Shown here piece by piece: positions 31,835-40,307 of a stretch of DNA of 59,953 nt (the stretch's first letter is position 1; each line of letters starts with the position of its first letter). The notes under the pieces are model-generated. The model saw nothing but the letters and a program-made list of their open reading frames with translations, searched no databases and was not told the DNA's origin. This DNA comes from Candidatus Colenecus caballi (lineage in GTDB: Bacteria; Bacteroidota; Bacteroidia; Bacteroidales; Bacteroidaceae), in the NCBI GenBank assembly GCA_018065615.1, contig JAGHSY010000054.1:1-59953 (forward strand), written 5' to 3'. The translations under genes and the position numbers were made by a program.

Positions 31835-33241
31835 ATGAAACCCCTCAAACTGCTGCCCGTTCTTGCTGTGACGCTTGCATTGTGCTCCTGCATGAATGAC
31901 GTCACATTCTCATCCGATGCCCGCTGCAGCCTGTCCTTTTCACAGGATACGGTCAGCATGGACACGGTGTTCACGGGGGTGGCATCGGCCTCAAAGGGTT
32001 TCATTGTCTATAACCGCAATGATGCGGGACTCAGGTTCAGCGTGATGCTTTCAGGCGGTCAGTCAGGCGTGTTCAGAATCAATCTGGACGGTCAGGGCGG
32101 CACGCGCATGGACGGGCTGGAGATTGAGGCCGGTGACAGCATGTTCTGTTTCGTTTCAGTGAACATTCCGGAAAGCAGTGCCGGCACACCGTTCCTGGAG
32201 TCCGATTCAATTGCGTTCCTGCTTGAAAGCGGGACCGTCCAGTACGTAAGACTCATGGCCTGCGGCCAGAATGCCGTAAGGCTGCGTTCATATAAGGTCA
32301 TGTCCGATGAGACGTTCACGCCTGCCCTGCCGTACATTGTCTTTGACAGTCTGACGGTTGCTGAAAACGCATGTCTGACAATGCAGCCCGGCACCCGGCT
32401 GTTCTTCCATGACGGCGCCTGCCTTGATGTGGCGGGACGTGTGGTGGCTGCAGGTTCCAAGGACAGCATGGTGGTCATGCGCGGAGACCGTCTTGATGAG
32501 GTGCTTGACGGACTTCCCTATGATCTGACCGATGCCCGGTGGCTGGGAATACGTCTGCGCGGCGGCAGTTTTGAAAACCGTTTTGAATACTGTGACATAC
32601 ACGGCGGCTGCTACGGCATACTGGCTGACAGTTCGGCATCGGACCGCGTCAAGTTCACCATGCATTCGTCCATGCTGCATACGGTGGCCGGCAACTGCAT
32701 AGAGGCCACAGGTTCCAGGATTGAGGTGGCCAATTCACAGATAACCAACCCCGGACTGGCGTGTGCCGATCTGGCCGGCGGGGCATCGGACTTCACGTTC
32801 TGCACGCTGGCAGACCTGTCGCTGTGGAGACAGGGCACATGCGCTGTGCTGCTGTCAGACCGCCGTGATGACGTGGCGGTGCCTTTTGAAAGTGCCAGCT
32901 TCAATTCGTGCATCATTACCGGCCGGCATGCCAATGAATTTTCTGCAGGTCTGCCTGATACGGCCCGCTATGAGATAGCCCATTCCCTGGTCATGGTCTC
33001 CGACACGACCGGCAGCCATTTCCGTAACGTGATTTTTGAGGACCGCCGCTCGGAACTGTCCGGTGCCGCCAACTTTACAGGAAACTCCAGGACAGGCTAC
33101 GGTTCAGTATTCACACTTGATTCCCTTTCACATGCCCGCGGCATTGCCGACACCGTGGCCGTGGACTGGCCGCTAGACCTGGCGGGCGTCCCAAGGCCCG
33201 CTGTGGGGGCCGATGCAGGCTGTTACCAGTATTACCAATGA
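31835..33241 (+). CDS. Right-handed beta-helix surface lipoprotein
   Basis: 468 residues with lipobox LALCSC (Cys19). The N-terminal part is beta-sandwich-like. From about residue 170 there are repeated short strands and turns (GTRLFFHDGACLDVAGRVVA, IHGGCYGILADSS, NCIEATGSRIEVANSQITN), as in parallel beta-helix proteins. The end GVPRPAVGADAGCYQY is a common terminus of such proteins. No polysaccharide lyase catalytic residues can be assigned. It overlaps the next gene by four bases. Confidence 0.75.
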   Translation: MKPLKLLPVLAVTLALCSCMNDVTFSSDARCSLSFSQDTVSMDTVFTGVASASKGFIVYNRNDAGLRFSVMLSGGQSGVFRINLDGQGGTRMDGLEIEAGDSMFCFVSVNIPESSAGTPFLESDSIAFLLESGTVQYVRLMACGQNAVRLRSYKVMSDETFTPALPYIVFDSLTVAENACLTMQPGTRLFFHDGACLDVAGRVVAAGSKDSMVVMRGDRLDEVLDGLPYDLTDARWLGIRLRGGSFENRFEYCDIHGGCYGILADSSASDRVKFTMHSSMLHTVAGNCIEATGSRIEVANSQITNPGLACADLAGGASDFTFCTLADLSLWRQGTCAVLLSDRRDDVAVPFESASFNSCIITGRHANEFSAGLPDTARYEIAHSLVMVSDTTGSHFRNVIFEDRRSELSGAANFTGNSRTGYGSVFTLDSLSHARGIADTVAVDWPLDLAGVPRPAVGADAGCYQYYQ

Positions 33242-34245
33242 AACATTTCTTCCTTTCCATCCTTGTTTGCACAATCTTCCCTATGACAATTCAGGCGCAG
33301 GGAAGCATGACTGTCATGTTCTACAACACCGAAAATCTTTTCGACACAGTGGATAATCCTGAAAAGGCCGATGACGAGTTCACGCCTGAAGGCAGTTACC
33401 GCTGGTCTGCCGGACGGTACTGGGCAAAGCTGAACTCATTGTCCAAAGTCATTGCCGCCGTCGATGAGGATACGGCTCCTGCACTTGTCGGACTGGCAGA
33501 GGTCGAGAACGACACAGTACTGTCAGACCTTACGTCAAGGGCCGCTCTGCGTGAGGCGGGTTACCGTTTTGTCATGACCGATTCCCCTGACCGCCGCGGC
33601 ATTGACGTGGCTCTCCTTTACCGCAGGACTTTCTTCCAGTACATAAGTCACGAATGCATAAGAGTTGATCTTTCCCCTCAGGGCGGTTCGCCGACAAGGG
33701 ACATTCTACATGTGACGGGGCGCCTTGAGAACCATGACACCCTTGATGTCTATGTCTGTCACTGGCCAAGCCGCATTGGCGGTGAAAAGGAGACCGAGCC
33801 GCTGCGCATGATAGCCGCCGGCCGTGTGCGCCAGTCAGTGGACAGCGTTTTCAGCGTGCGCCGCAAGCCGTACGTGATAATTATGGGTGATCTGAATGAA
33901 GGCCCGGATTCTCCAGCTGTGCGCCAGGGACTTGGGGCTGCACCGTATGCATCGGACCCGGATATGGAGGACAGGCACCTTATGACCATGATGGACTGTC
34001 TGGAGGACGGCAGCTACAAGTATCAGGGAAGTTGGGACTGTTATGACCAGTTTGTGGTGTCTGCCAGTCTGATGAACGGGCTGGGGTGCACCGGGGCGCA
34101 TGATGTGCGTATCTGCGCATTCGATTTCCTGCTTGAGGACGATGACACCTACGGCGGACTCAAACCCAAGCGTACATATAACGGCCGAAGACATCAGGGC
34201 GGCTGTTCCGACCATCTGCCGGTGTGCATGACAATATCTTTTTAA
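33238..34245 (+). CDS. Secreted endonuclease/exonuclease/phosphatase-family protein
   Basis: 335 residues with a signal peptide (to about IQAQG). EEP-fold motifs: MFYNTENLFDTVDNP, GLAEVEND (metal Glu), CHWPSRIGG, MGDLNEGPDSP, and the C-terminal CSDHLPVCMTISF with the catalytic Asp-His. The target could be nucleic acid, phospholipid or a sugar phosphate. Translationally coupled to the beta-helix lipoprotein. Confidence 0.88.
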   Translation: MKHFFLSILVCTIFPMTIQAQGSMTVMFYNTENLFDTVDNPEKADDEFTPEGSYRWSAGRYWAKLNSLSKVIAAVDEDTAPALVGLAEVENDTVLSDLTSRAALREAGYRFVMTDSPDRRGIDVALLYRRTFFQYISHECIRVDLSPQGGSPTRDILHVTGRLENHDTLDVYVCHWPSRIGGEKETEPLRMIAAGRVRQSVDSVFSVRRKPYVIIMGDLNEGPDSPAVRQGLGAAPYASDPDMEDRHLMTMMDCLEDGSYKYQGSWDCYDQFVVSASLMNGLGCTGAHDVRICAFDFLLEDDDTYGGLKPKRTYNGRRHQGGCSDHLPVCMTISF

Positions 34246-34254
34246 CCTTGAAAG

Positions 34255-34286
34255 GTTGCCGTTATCATTTATTAGCCGTACATTTG
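34255..34286 (+). promoter_or_regulatory. Promoter of the CE15 esterase
   Basis: GTTG at 34255-34258, 20-base spacer, TACATTTG at 34279-34286. The start codon is about 40 bases downstream. A small AACCTT-ga-AAGGTT hairpin (34244-34257) overlaps its upstream edge and may end the previous operon. Confidence 0.7.
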
Positions 34287-34327
34287 AAAAATTTTGTATC
34301 GGATTTTATTAACCTAAAACTTACAAT

Positions 34328-35632
34328 ATGAAAAGTATCAAGATGGGACTGGCAGCCGCCATTGCTCTTGCAGCCGCTCCAGTTTTTGCACAGAAGTCAA
34401 TTCCACTGGTTTATGATCAGGAGTTTACAGGTTCCAAGTATCCTGCACCCGCAATGCCCGCATTGGGTGAGTCACCTGTACTGGAATCGCTTCCCAACCC
34501 GTTCGAGTTTGAAAACAGCAAGAAGAAGGTCAAGAAGTTCAAGGACTGGGAGAAGCGCCGTGCAGAAATTGTACGTGAACTTTACCATTATGAAATAGGT
34601 GAGAAACCCATGATTGGCAAGGAGGACATCACCGCCACTCTTGAAGACAACACCCTTACCGTAGTTGTCACACGCAACGGCGAGTCCCTGACCATCAGCG
34701 CAAAGATCAGCTACCCGGACGGAGACGGTCCGTTCCCGTTGATGATAGGCGCATCGAACAACAGTCTGCCGCGCAATTTCTTCTCGGACCGCAAGATTGC
34801 CACTCTGAACTTCTCGGAGCGCCAGGTCAACAGCTACTCACAGATGGGCGGCATGTTCGGCGGCGGTCAGAAGGCCGGCCGTGGCGACTACGCTTTTGAC
34901 AAACTCTATCCCGAACTTACAGAAAACGGTGCATACGCCGAATGGACATGGGGCGTAAGCCGTCTGATTGACGGTCTTGAGATTGTTGGTGAAGCTTCAA
35001 AGATCGATATGAAGCACATTGGTATTACCGGCTGCTCATACGCAGGCAAGATGGCCCTGTGGTCAGGTGCTCTTGATGAGCGCATTGCCCTGACAATTGC
35101 CCAGGAGCCCGGTGGCGGCGGTGCTGCCGCATGGCGCGTTTCTGAAATTGTCGATCCGTTCCGCGGCACCCAGGGTGTTGAGAAACTTGGCCGCACTGAC
35201 AACCACTGGTTCAAGGAGTCAATGTGGGACTGGAAGGATGAGAACGTCACCGCTCTTCCGCACGACCACCACGAACTGTGCGCTCTTGTCTGCCCGCGCG
35301 CCCTTCTGGTGCTTGGCAACACAGACTATGAATGGCTGTCCGATGAAGCCGGCTACGTTTCATGCGTCGCTGCCCGTGAGGTCTGGAAGAAGTTCGGCAT
35401 TGAAGACCGTATGGGCTATTCAATCCAGGGCGGTCACGGCCACTGCCAGCTGCCACAGAGCCAGTATCCTGAAGTCGAGGCTTTCATTGACAAGTTCCTT
35501 CTTGGCAAGGACGTTGACACCGATGTCCGTCACATTGACCAGAAGATCAAGGACAACCTTGTAAAGTTCAACATTGACGTTGAAGCCATGATTCCGTGGG
35601 CACAGCCCGTGAGCGGTCTGGCAAAGGACTGA
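34328..35632 (+). CDS. CE15 4-O-methyl-glucuronoyl methylesterase
   Basis: 434 residues with a signal peptide ending VFAQ. CE15 markers: nucleophile Ser237 in ITGCSYAGKMALW, the downstream EPGGGGAAAWR segment, PHDHHELCALVCPRALLVL, and GGHGHCQLPQ, which contains candidate catalytic His residues. It hydrolyses ester links between lignin and xylan glucuronic acid and fits the window's xylan theme. Monocistronic, with its own promoter and a strong terminator. Confidence 0.88.
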   Translation: MKSIKMGLAAAIALAAAPVFAQKSIPLVYDQEFTGSKYPAPAMPALGESPVLESLPNPFEFENSKKKVKKFKDWEKRRAEIVRELYHYEIGEKPMIGKEDITATLEDNTLTVVVTRNGESLTISAKISYPDGDGPFPLMIGASNNSLPRNFFSDRKIATLNFSERQVNSYSQMGGMFGGGQKAGRGDYAFDKLYPELTENGAYAEWTWGVSRLIDGLEIVGEASKIDMKHIGITGCSYAGKMALWSGALDERIALTIAQEPGGGGAAAWRVSEIVDPFRGTQGVEKLGRTDNHWFKESMWDWKDENVTALPHDHHELCALVCPRALLVLGNTDYEWLSDEAGYVSCVAAREVWKKFGIEDRMGYSIQGGHGHCQLPQSQYPEVEAFIDKFLLGKDVDTDVRHIDQKIKDNLVKFNIDVEAMIPWAQPVSGLAKD

Positions 35633-35655
35633 CAATCATTTGAAGATGATAATTG

Positions 35656-35686
35656 AAAAGGGCCTTCATTCCGGGGCCCTTTTTTC
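35656..35686 (+). terminator. Intrinsic terminator after the CE15 esterase
   Basis: AAAAGGGCC and GGCCCTTTT pair around a ten-base loop, followed by T residues, 24 bases after the stop codon. Confidence 0.85.
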
Positions 35687-35703
35687 ATAGGAACTTGCAC
35701 TTT

Positions 35704-35824
35704 GCCATTTTTCGGTACCACAAATCGCAGTTGTGGGGCTTGCGGTGGCACCAACCATGCCAAATAATGGACCTTGGTACCGCCAGATTGTCTGTGGCCT
35801 GATTTGGCGGTACCAAAAAATGGC
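35704..35824. repeat. 121-bp quasi-palindromic GGTACC element, copy 2
   Basis: Terminal inverted repeats GCCATTTTTCGGTACC / GGTACCAAAAAATGGC (15 of 16). It has the same length as copy 1 (18564-18684) and aligns without gaps. Boxes sit at positions 11, 44, 73 and 106; the second box here is GGCACC. The remaining gap up to the tRNA terminator (35825-35902) holds nothing recognised. Confidence 0.85.
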
Positions 35825-35902
35825 AAAGCGCTTATGGACATATTTTCCCCAACCGGATCTCCATCGGGCAGTAAAACGGGGAGTATTGCGAATATATCAA
35901 AC

Positions 35903-35929
35903 AAAAAACTCGCTGAAAATCAGCGAGTT
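35903..35929 (-). terminator. Terminator of the tRNA-Ser/tRNA-Glu unit
   Basis: Minus strand: AACTCGCTG, five-base loop, CAGCGAGTT, then a T-run (35908-35903). A perfect 9-bp stem, 15 bases after tRNA-Glu. Confidence 0.85.
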
Positions 35930-35944
35930 AACTTGTGCCTTTTG

Positions 35945-36016
35945 TAGCGCCTACGGGAATCGAACCCGTATGCCAAGATTGAGAATCTTGTATCCTAACC
36001 GTTAGATGAAAGCGCC
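35945..36016 (-). tRNA. tRNA-Glu (anticodon CTC)
   Basis: 72 nt cloverleaf: acceptor GGCGCTT/AGGCGCT, anticodon stem CAAGA/TCTTG with loop TTCTCAA (anticodon CTC), T-arm ACGGG-TTCGATT-CCCGT. CCA is not encoded. Second gene of a two-tRNA transcript. Confidence 0.93.
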
Positions 36017-36046
36017 ATCGGTTATTATGTCTTGCCGGGAACTGCG

Positions 36047-36133
36047 CGGAAGCTGGGGGATTCGAACCCCCGGTACGGTTACCCGTACGGCAGTTTAGCA
36101 AACTGCTGGTTTCAGCCACTCACCCAAACTTCC
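36047..36133 (-). tRNA. tRNA-Ser (anticodon GCT)
   Basis: 87 nt with a long variable arm (GTACGG/CCGTAC). Anticodon stem GCAGT/ACTGC around TTGCTAA (anticodon GCT). T-loop TTCGAAT. Acceptor GGAAGTT/AGCTTCC, discriminator G; CCA not encoded. Confidence 0.93.
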
Positions 36134-36164
36134 ATGGGCCCGTAAGCCGTTCCTTAAGCGGGCA

Positions 36165-36172
36165 CAAAGGTA
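36165..36172 (-). promoter_or_regulatory. -7 element of the tRNA-Ser/tRNA-Glu unit
   Basis: Minus strand TACCTTTG, about 32 bases before the tRNA-Ser 5' end, with TTGC about 19 bases further upstream as a weak -33. Confidence 0.65.
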
Positions 36173-36257
36173 ATATGCGCTTTTGAGTTCTGCAAGTTTT
36201 CAAATGATAATTTTACAAAAAACAACAAAGCTCTGAAAATCGCGTAATCTTTGTGAT

Positions 36258-36401
36258 ATGACACATGATTCAGATGGAAACCTGCCGCGCGGATTCCGCA
36301 TCATCGGACTTCCTGAAGTATCCGATGACCGCGGATATCAGTCTCTTGCGGAAGGTGCGCACCGCATAAGCAATTGGGACCCCATTGCTCACTCGTGGTG
36401 A
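36258..36401 (+). pseudogene. Short WxcM/FdtA-like N-terminal fragment
   Basis: 47-codon frame, ATG at 36258 and stop at 36399-36401. The segment FRIIGLPEVSDDRGYQSLAEG resembles the first strand block of sugar-nucleotide WxcM-like/FdtA isomerase cupins (usual length over 130 residues). It ends abruptly and overlaps the 3' end of rlmH, so it is probably a truncated gene. A near-consensus TAATCTTTG precedes it closely. Whether the short product is made is unknown. Confidence 0.45.
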
Positions 36402-36862
36402 TAGGGCATGTTGTTCAGGATTGTAAAGGCCCGGTACAGCTGCTCAACGAAAATCAGCCGGACCATCTGGTGTGAGAAGGTCATGCGGGACAGGGACAGA
36501 CGGCCAGGGGCACGCTCATAGACATCGGACGAAAAGCCGTATGGGCCGCCAATTATGAAGACCAGACGCTTTGATGACTGGGACATGCGCTTTTCAAGCC
36601 AGGAGGCCATTTCTGGCGATGTCATTTCGCGGCCTTTGTCATCAAGCAGGAAAATGTCATCGCCCGGCTGCAGCAGCTTGAGTATGGATTCGCCTTCACG
36701 CACTTTCTGAGTCTGGAAATCCATGTTCTTTGTGTTTTTCAGGTCGGGTATGACCTGCATTTCAAACTGGCAGAAATGGGTCAGCCGGCTGACGTATTCG
36801 TCAATGCCGGTGCACAGCCATTTTTCAACGGTCTTTCCTACAACTATGAGCAGAATTTTCAT
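36389..36862 (-). CDS. rlmH: 23S rRNA (pseudouridine-1915-N3) methyltransferase
   Basis: 157 residues from MKILLIVVGKTVEKWL at 36862; the six-codon upstream extension is rejected as family lengths are about 155. SPOUT-type knot: FIIGGPYGFSSDVYERA and LSLSRMTFSHQMVRLIFVEQLYRA, ending PYHHE. Methylates pseudouridine 1915 in helix 69 of 23S rRNA. A weak minus-strand TACCTTCG lies at 36877-36870. Confidence 0.96.
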   Translation of the reverse strand: MKILLIVVGKTVEKWLCTGIDEYVSRLTHFCQFEMQVIPDLKNTKNMDFQTQKVREGESILKLLQPGDDIFLLDDKGREMTSPEMASWLEKRMSQSSKRLVFIIGGPYGFSSDVYERAPGRLSLSRMTFSHQMVRLIFVEQLYRAFTILNNMPYHHE

Positions 36863-36894
36863 TACCCTGCGAAGGTACAATCAATCCTTGTGAT

Positions 36895-36926
36895 TTTGGC
36901 CGTTTCAATGATATTTGTTAAGTTTG
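36895..36926 (+). promoter_or_regulatory. Promoter of the BASS transporter/acyltransferase operon
   Basis: TTTG (36895-36898), 20-base spacer, TAAGTTTG (36919-36926); full consensus. The ATG at 36950 follows within about 20 bases of the expected start. Confidence 0.85.
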
Positions 36927-36949
36927 CGGGATATTAGCCAACTTTTCTG

Positions 36950-37927
36950 ATGTATCAGAGCCTACAGGACCTGGACGGTCTTCTTGTCCAATTCAGCCAG
37001 ACTGGAAACAGTATTCTTGTGCTGTTCATGATGTTTGTCATGTACGGCGTGGCTCTTGGTCTCAAACCGCAGTCTTTCCGCGGTGTCATGAACCGTCCCC
37101 AGTCTCTTTTTCTGGGGCTGGCATGCCAGTGGGTAGTGCTTCCGATGGTAACATTCCTGTTGTGCATGCTGTTCCATAATGTCATTTCGCCCATGGTGGC
37201 AATGGGACTCATTCTGGTGGCGTCCTGTCCGGGCGGATCTGTATCGAACTTCATGACTTCATTCTCAAAGGGCAATACGGAACTGTCAGTGCTCATGAGT
37301 GCAATAACCACATTGGGCGCACCCATTTTCACACCGATAAACTATTCTGTCTGGGGCGGGCTGTATGTCAAGTACATGGAACCGGCTGCAGGCAGTGTCC
37401 TGCGAACCCTTCAGGTCCCGCCAATGCAGATTGCAGTTACTGTGGTGCTCATCATGGGTGTTCCAATCCTGCTGGGACTGCTTACGGTCAGGTTTGCACC
37501 TAAAGCATCGGTCTGGCTGAAGGAAGTGTTCAGGTATCTGTCCATCTTAGCTATCATAAACATTGTGGCCATGATGATTTCCCAGAACCTGATGATGTTC
37601 AAAGAGTATATAGGTGTTATTTTTATTATAGTCTTCATCCATAATCTGACAGGTCTTGGTATAGGGTATTGCGCTTCAACAATAGCACATATACCAGTCA
37701 AGGACCGCCGTGCCGTCACTCTTGAGACGGGCATTCAGAACTCTGGACTGGGACTGCTCCTGCTGTTCAACACCAATATCTTCCCGCCCGAAATTGCCAA
37801 GGGCGGCATGGTGTTCGTAGTTGCATGGTGGGGCGTGTGGCATATCGTGTCCGGTCTCATTGCCGGAAGCCTTTTCCGCTTTACCGGCTTTGATGCGCGC
37901 GGTCTGCTTAAAAGAAAGGTACAATGA
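36950..37927 (+). CDS. BASS-family (bile acid:sodium symporter-like) transporter
   Basis: 325 residues, nine to ten hydrophobic segments. The conserved LVASCPGGSVSNFMTSFSKGN and the later LETGIQNSGLGLLLL are hallmark BASS substrate/sodium-site blocks, closer to classical family members than the 30769-31749 protein. Substrate unknown. Stop overlaps the acyltransferase ATG by four bases. Confidence 0.9.
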   Translation: MYQSLQDLDGLLVQFSQTGNSILVLFMMFVMYGVALGLKPQSFRGVMNRPQSLFLGLACQWVVLPMVTFLLCMLFHNVISPMVAMGLILVASCPGGSVSNFMTSFSKGNTELSVLMSAITTLGAPIFTPINYSVWGGLYVKYMEPAAGSVLRTLQVPPMQIAVTVVLIMGVPILLGLLTVRFAPKASVWLKEVFRYLSILAIINIVAMMISQNLMMFKEYIGVIFIIVFIHNLTGLGIGYCASTIAHIPVKDRRAVTLETGIQNSGLGLLLLFNTNIFPPEIAKGGMVFVVAWWGVWHIVSGLIAGSLFRFTGFDARGLLKRKVQ

Positions 37928-39222
37928 AAAGAAAAATTCAGGAAGGCAGCTTCATATATTTCTTCACCAAATTCTTTGTTGACCTGTCTTTGAAGACGGC
38001 ATACAGGAAATATCAGGTTGAAGGCAGGGAAAACATTCCGACAGACGGCAGCGTCATCTGGGCATCAAATCACACCAACGCGCTTATGGACCCTCTGGTT
38101 CTGCTGGCGGCTACAGACAGACAGAAGGTGTTTATGGCGCGTGCTGACATCTTTAAGAACAAGACGGCGGCCAAATGGCTCAGGTTCCTTAAGATTATGC
38201 CCATATACCGCATACGTGACGGATTTGATGCAGTGAAAAGGAATACAGAGTCAATAGCTCAGGCAACGGATATCCTGCTTGACGGCGTTCCTCTGGTCAT
38301 TTATCCTGAGGCTACGCACCGCCCGAAACATTCGCTTCTCAAACTGAGCAAGGGCATTTTCCACATAACATTTTCCGTATGTGAAAATTCTTCCGATGAC
38401 AAGCCTGTGTATATCCAGCCGATAGGCATTGAATACGGCGATTATTTCCGTTTCCGTTCAACTGTTCTGGTGCGGTTCGGGGAACCGGTCAACGTGTCTG
38501 CGTTTGTAAAGGAACATGCATCGGAATCTGTTCCTGTCCAGATGGTGGAGCTGAAGAACATGCTGACTGACAGGCTGGCCGGACTGATTGCCTATATTCC
38601 TGATGACGAGTTTTATGACGCGACCTGGGAATATGCCAAACTGAAGGCTGACGATCCCGAATACTACAGCAGGTCCGATGCCGGGCTGAAAGGACTCATG
38701 CGGCTGCAGGATGCGGACAAACGGGCCATTGCAGAGATTCAGGATATGAGAGAAAATGATCCTGATTCCGCGTCAGAACTGCTGCGAAAGGTTGAGGAAC
38801 TGCGACTGTGGAGAATCCAGAACGGCATTTCTGTCCATTCCATAGCGCGTGGTGTCAGCATTCCTGCTGTTCTGGGCAAGTTCCTTCTGGCAATTGCCGG
38901 ACTCCCGTACTACGCTTTCTGTGCAATTGCAGGTTCAATAATCTGGGTACCGACACTGTTCATTCTGCGCGGCATAAAGGATGATGCATTCTATAATACT
39001 GCCCGGTTTGGCGTCAGGTTTGCAATGTCGGTCATTGCATGCATTCTGTGGGCTGTCCTGTATTTCTGTCTCATGCCCTGGCAGTTTGCCTTGGCTGCGT
39101 TCCTGCTCTCATTGCCTTCCACAAGATATCTGTATGACTACGGCACGTTCTTCCGCCGCATGGCATCGGACTTCAGATGGCTGTTGCGCAGACGCAAGGC
39201 GCCGGATCACAGCTTCCTGTAA
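37924..39222 (+). CDS. PlsC-type glycerolipid acyltransferase
   Basis: 432 residues. The acyltransferase core at about 20-200 has WASNHTNALMDPLVLLA (the H-x5-D active-site form common in this Bacteroidetes subfamily), MPIYRIRDGFD, YPEATHRPK and IQPIGIEYG. A C-terminal extension has two to three membrane segments. Role in phospholipid or lipid-A-like acylation at the inner membrane is inferred. Its 3' end overlaps the convergent glycosyltransferase by 16 bases. Confidence 0.87.
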   Translation: MKRKIQEGSFIYFFTKFFVDLSLKTAYRKYQVEGRENIPTDGSVIWASNHTNALMDPLVLLAATDRQKVFMARADIFKNKTAAKWLRFLKIMPIYRIRDGFDAVKRNTESIAQATDILLDGVPLVIYPEATHRPKHSLLKLSKGIFHITFSVCENSSDDKPVYIQPIGIEYGDYFRFRSTVLVRFGEPVNVSAFVKEHASESVPVQMVELKNMLTDRLAGLIAYIPDDEFYDATWEYAKLKADDPEYYSRSDAGLKGLMRLQDADKRAIAEIQDMRENDPDSASELLRKVEELRLWRIQNGISVHSIARGVSIPAVLGKFLLAIAGLPYYAFCAIAGSIIWVPTLFILRGIKDDAFYNTARFGVRFAMSVIACILWAVLYFCLMPWQFALAAFLLSLPSTRYLYDYGTFFRRMASDFRWLLRRRKAPDHSFL

Positions 39223-40307
39223 AAATCAATGTACTGCTGCGCCACTTTCATGTAATCATGGTGGCGGTGCACGTATTCGACAGACTGCTCCTTGAGGGCA
39301 TTGATGTTTTCCGGGTGGAGAACCAGTTGTTCAATTTCCCGGACGACACTTTCAAAGTCCGGCTGAACGTTCACTATTGGACGCAGTTCATTCTCTCCAA
39401 GAATGTCATAGTTTTCAGGCTCTCCACCGCCAATGTCAATGATTCCCTTTGACATGGCCAGAAGCGAATTCATGGACGGGGTGTAGCTGTAAAGCTGGTC
39501 AAGAATGGCATCGCTGCCTTCCATCATGCGGCTGTACTGTTCAAATGGAACCCCTTCGGCTATTTGAAGTTCTACAAGTCCGGGGTGACGTTTCTGCACC
39601 TCATGTGCCGCGGCGAGCATGATGTCGGTACCCTTGTATGCCGAACGTCCGCGGCTTATTCCTGCAAATATCTTGAGCGGACCACCGTCATACGTGACAG
39701 GTGAATTTCCCGGCATTTCTATTGGAAAGGGTATGAAATGCATCTTGTCCCTTAGTTCCGGTACCTCATTGTATGTGGCCCAGTATTCGTACAGGCCGGC
39801 CACAATGCCGTCACAGTCCGATGCAATCTCTCTGTTGAGCTTTTCTTTCGGGGTGCCTTCCCATTCGTCGCGGAAACGCTGCGCTTCAATGTCGGTCCTT
39901 ATTCTCTCACCAATGTTGAAGTCGCTGTAACGGAGAGGTCTGATGTCTGTATTGATATTGACCCAGTAGTAGTCCATGCCGAATGCGCCAAGTACAATCT
40001 TGCCGTTATGCCTGCGCAGATAGCGGTAGAATGGCATGATCCGTTCAGCCTTGAGTTCGAAGAAGATGGGATTGATTATCTGGACTATGTCATAACCGCG
40101 CATTGACGGCAACGCCTTCATGAGACGCCACAGGAATGAGATACGTCCTGTCCTGCTGCACAGATCCCGTTTAAGGTCGATGTCACGCGGGTAGTCCTTC
40201 CAGCTGTCTCCGTCACTGGCAACTGTCACCTGGTGACCAAGTCTGCGAAGTCCCTTTGCCAGAGTGTTGTGGACGTTGCTGTATTCTCCAAGCAGCAGTA
40301 TTTTCAT
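39207..40307 (-). CDS. GT4-like glycosyltransferase
   Basis: 366 residues from MKILLLGEYSNVHNTLA at 40307; the upstream extension runs into the preceding glycosyltransferase gene. GT-B features: N-terminal LAKGLRRLGHQVTVASDGDS and C-terminal IFAGISRGRSAYKGTDIMLAA with IAEGVPFEQY, then MEGSDAILDQLY. Third of three coupled glycosyltransferases for a surface polysaccharide or glycoprotein glycan; the acceptor is unknown. Confidence 0.88.
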   Translation of the reverse strand: MKILLLGEYSNVHNTLAKGLRRLGHQVTVASDGDSWKDYPRDIDLKRDLCSRTGRISFLWRLMKALPSMRGYDIVQIINPIFFELKAERIMPFYRYLRRHNGKIVLGAFGMDYYWVNINTDIRPLRYSDFNIGERIRTDIEAQRFRDEWEGTPKEKLNREIASDCDGIVAGLYEYWATYNEVPELRDKMHFIPFPIEMPGNSPVTYDGGPLKIFAGISRGRSAYKGTDIMLAAAHEVQKRHPGLVELQIAEGVPFEQYSRMMEGSDAILDQLYSYTPSMNSLLAMSKGIIDIGGGEPENYDILGENELRPIVNVQPDFESVVREIEQLVLHPENINALKEQSVEYVHRHHDYMKVAQQYIDFYRKL

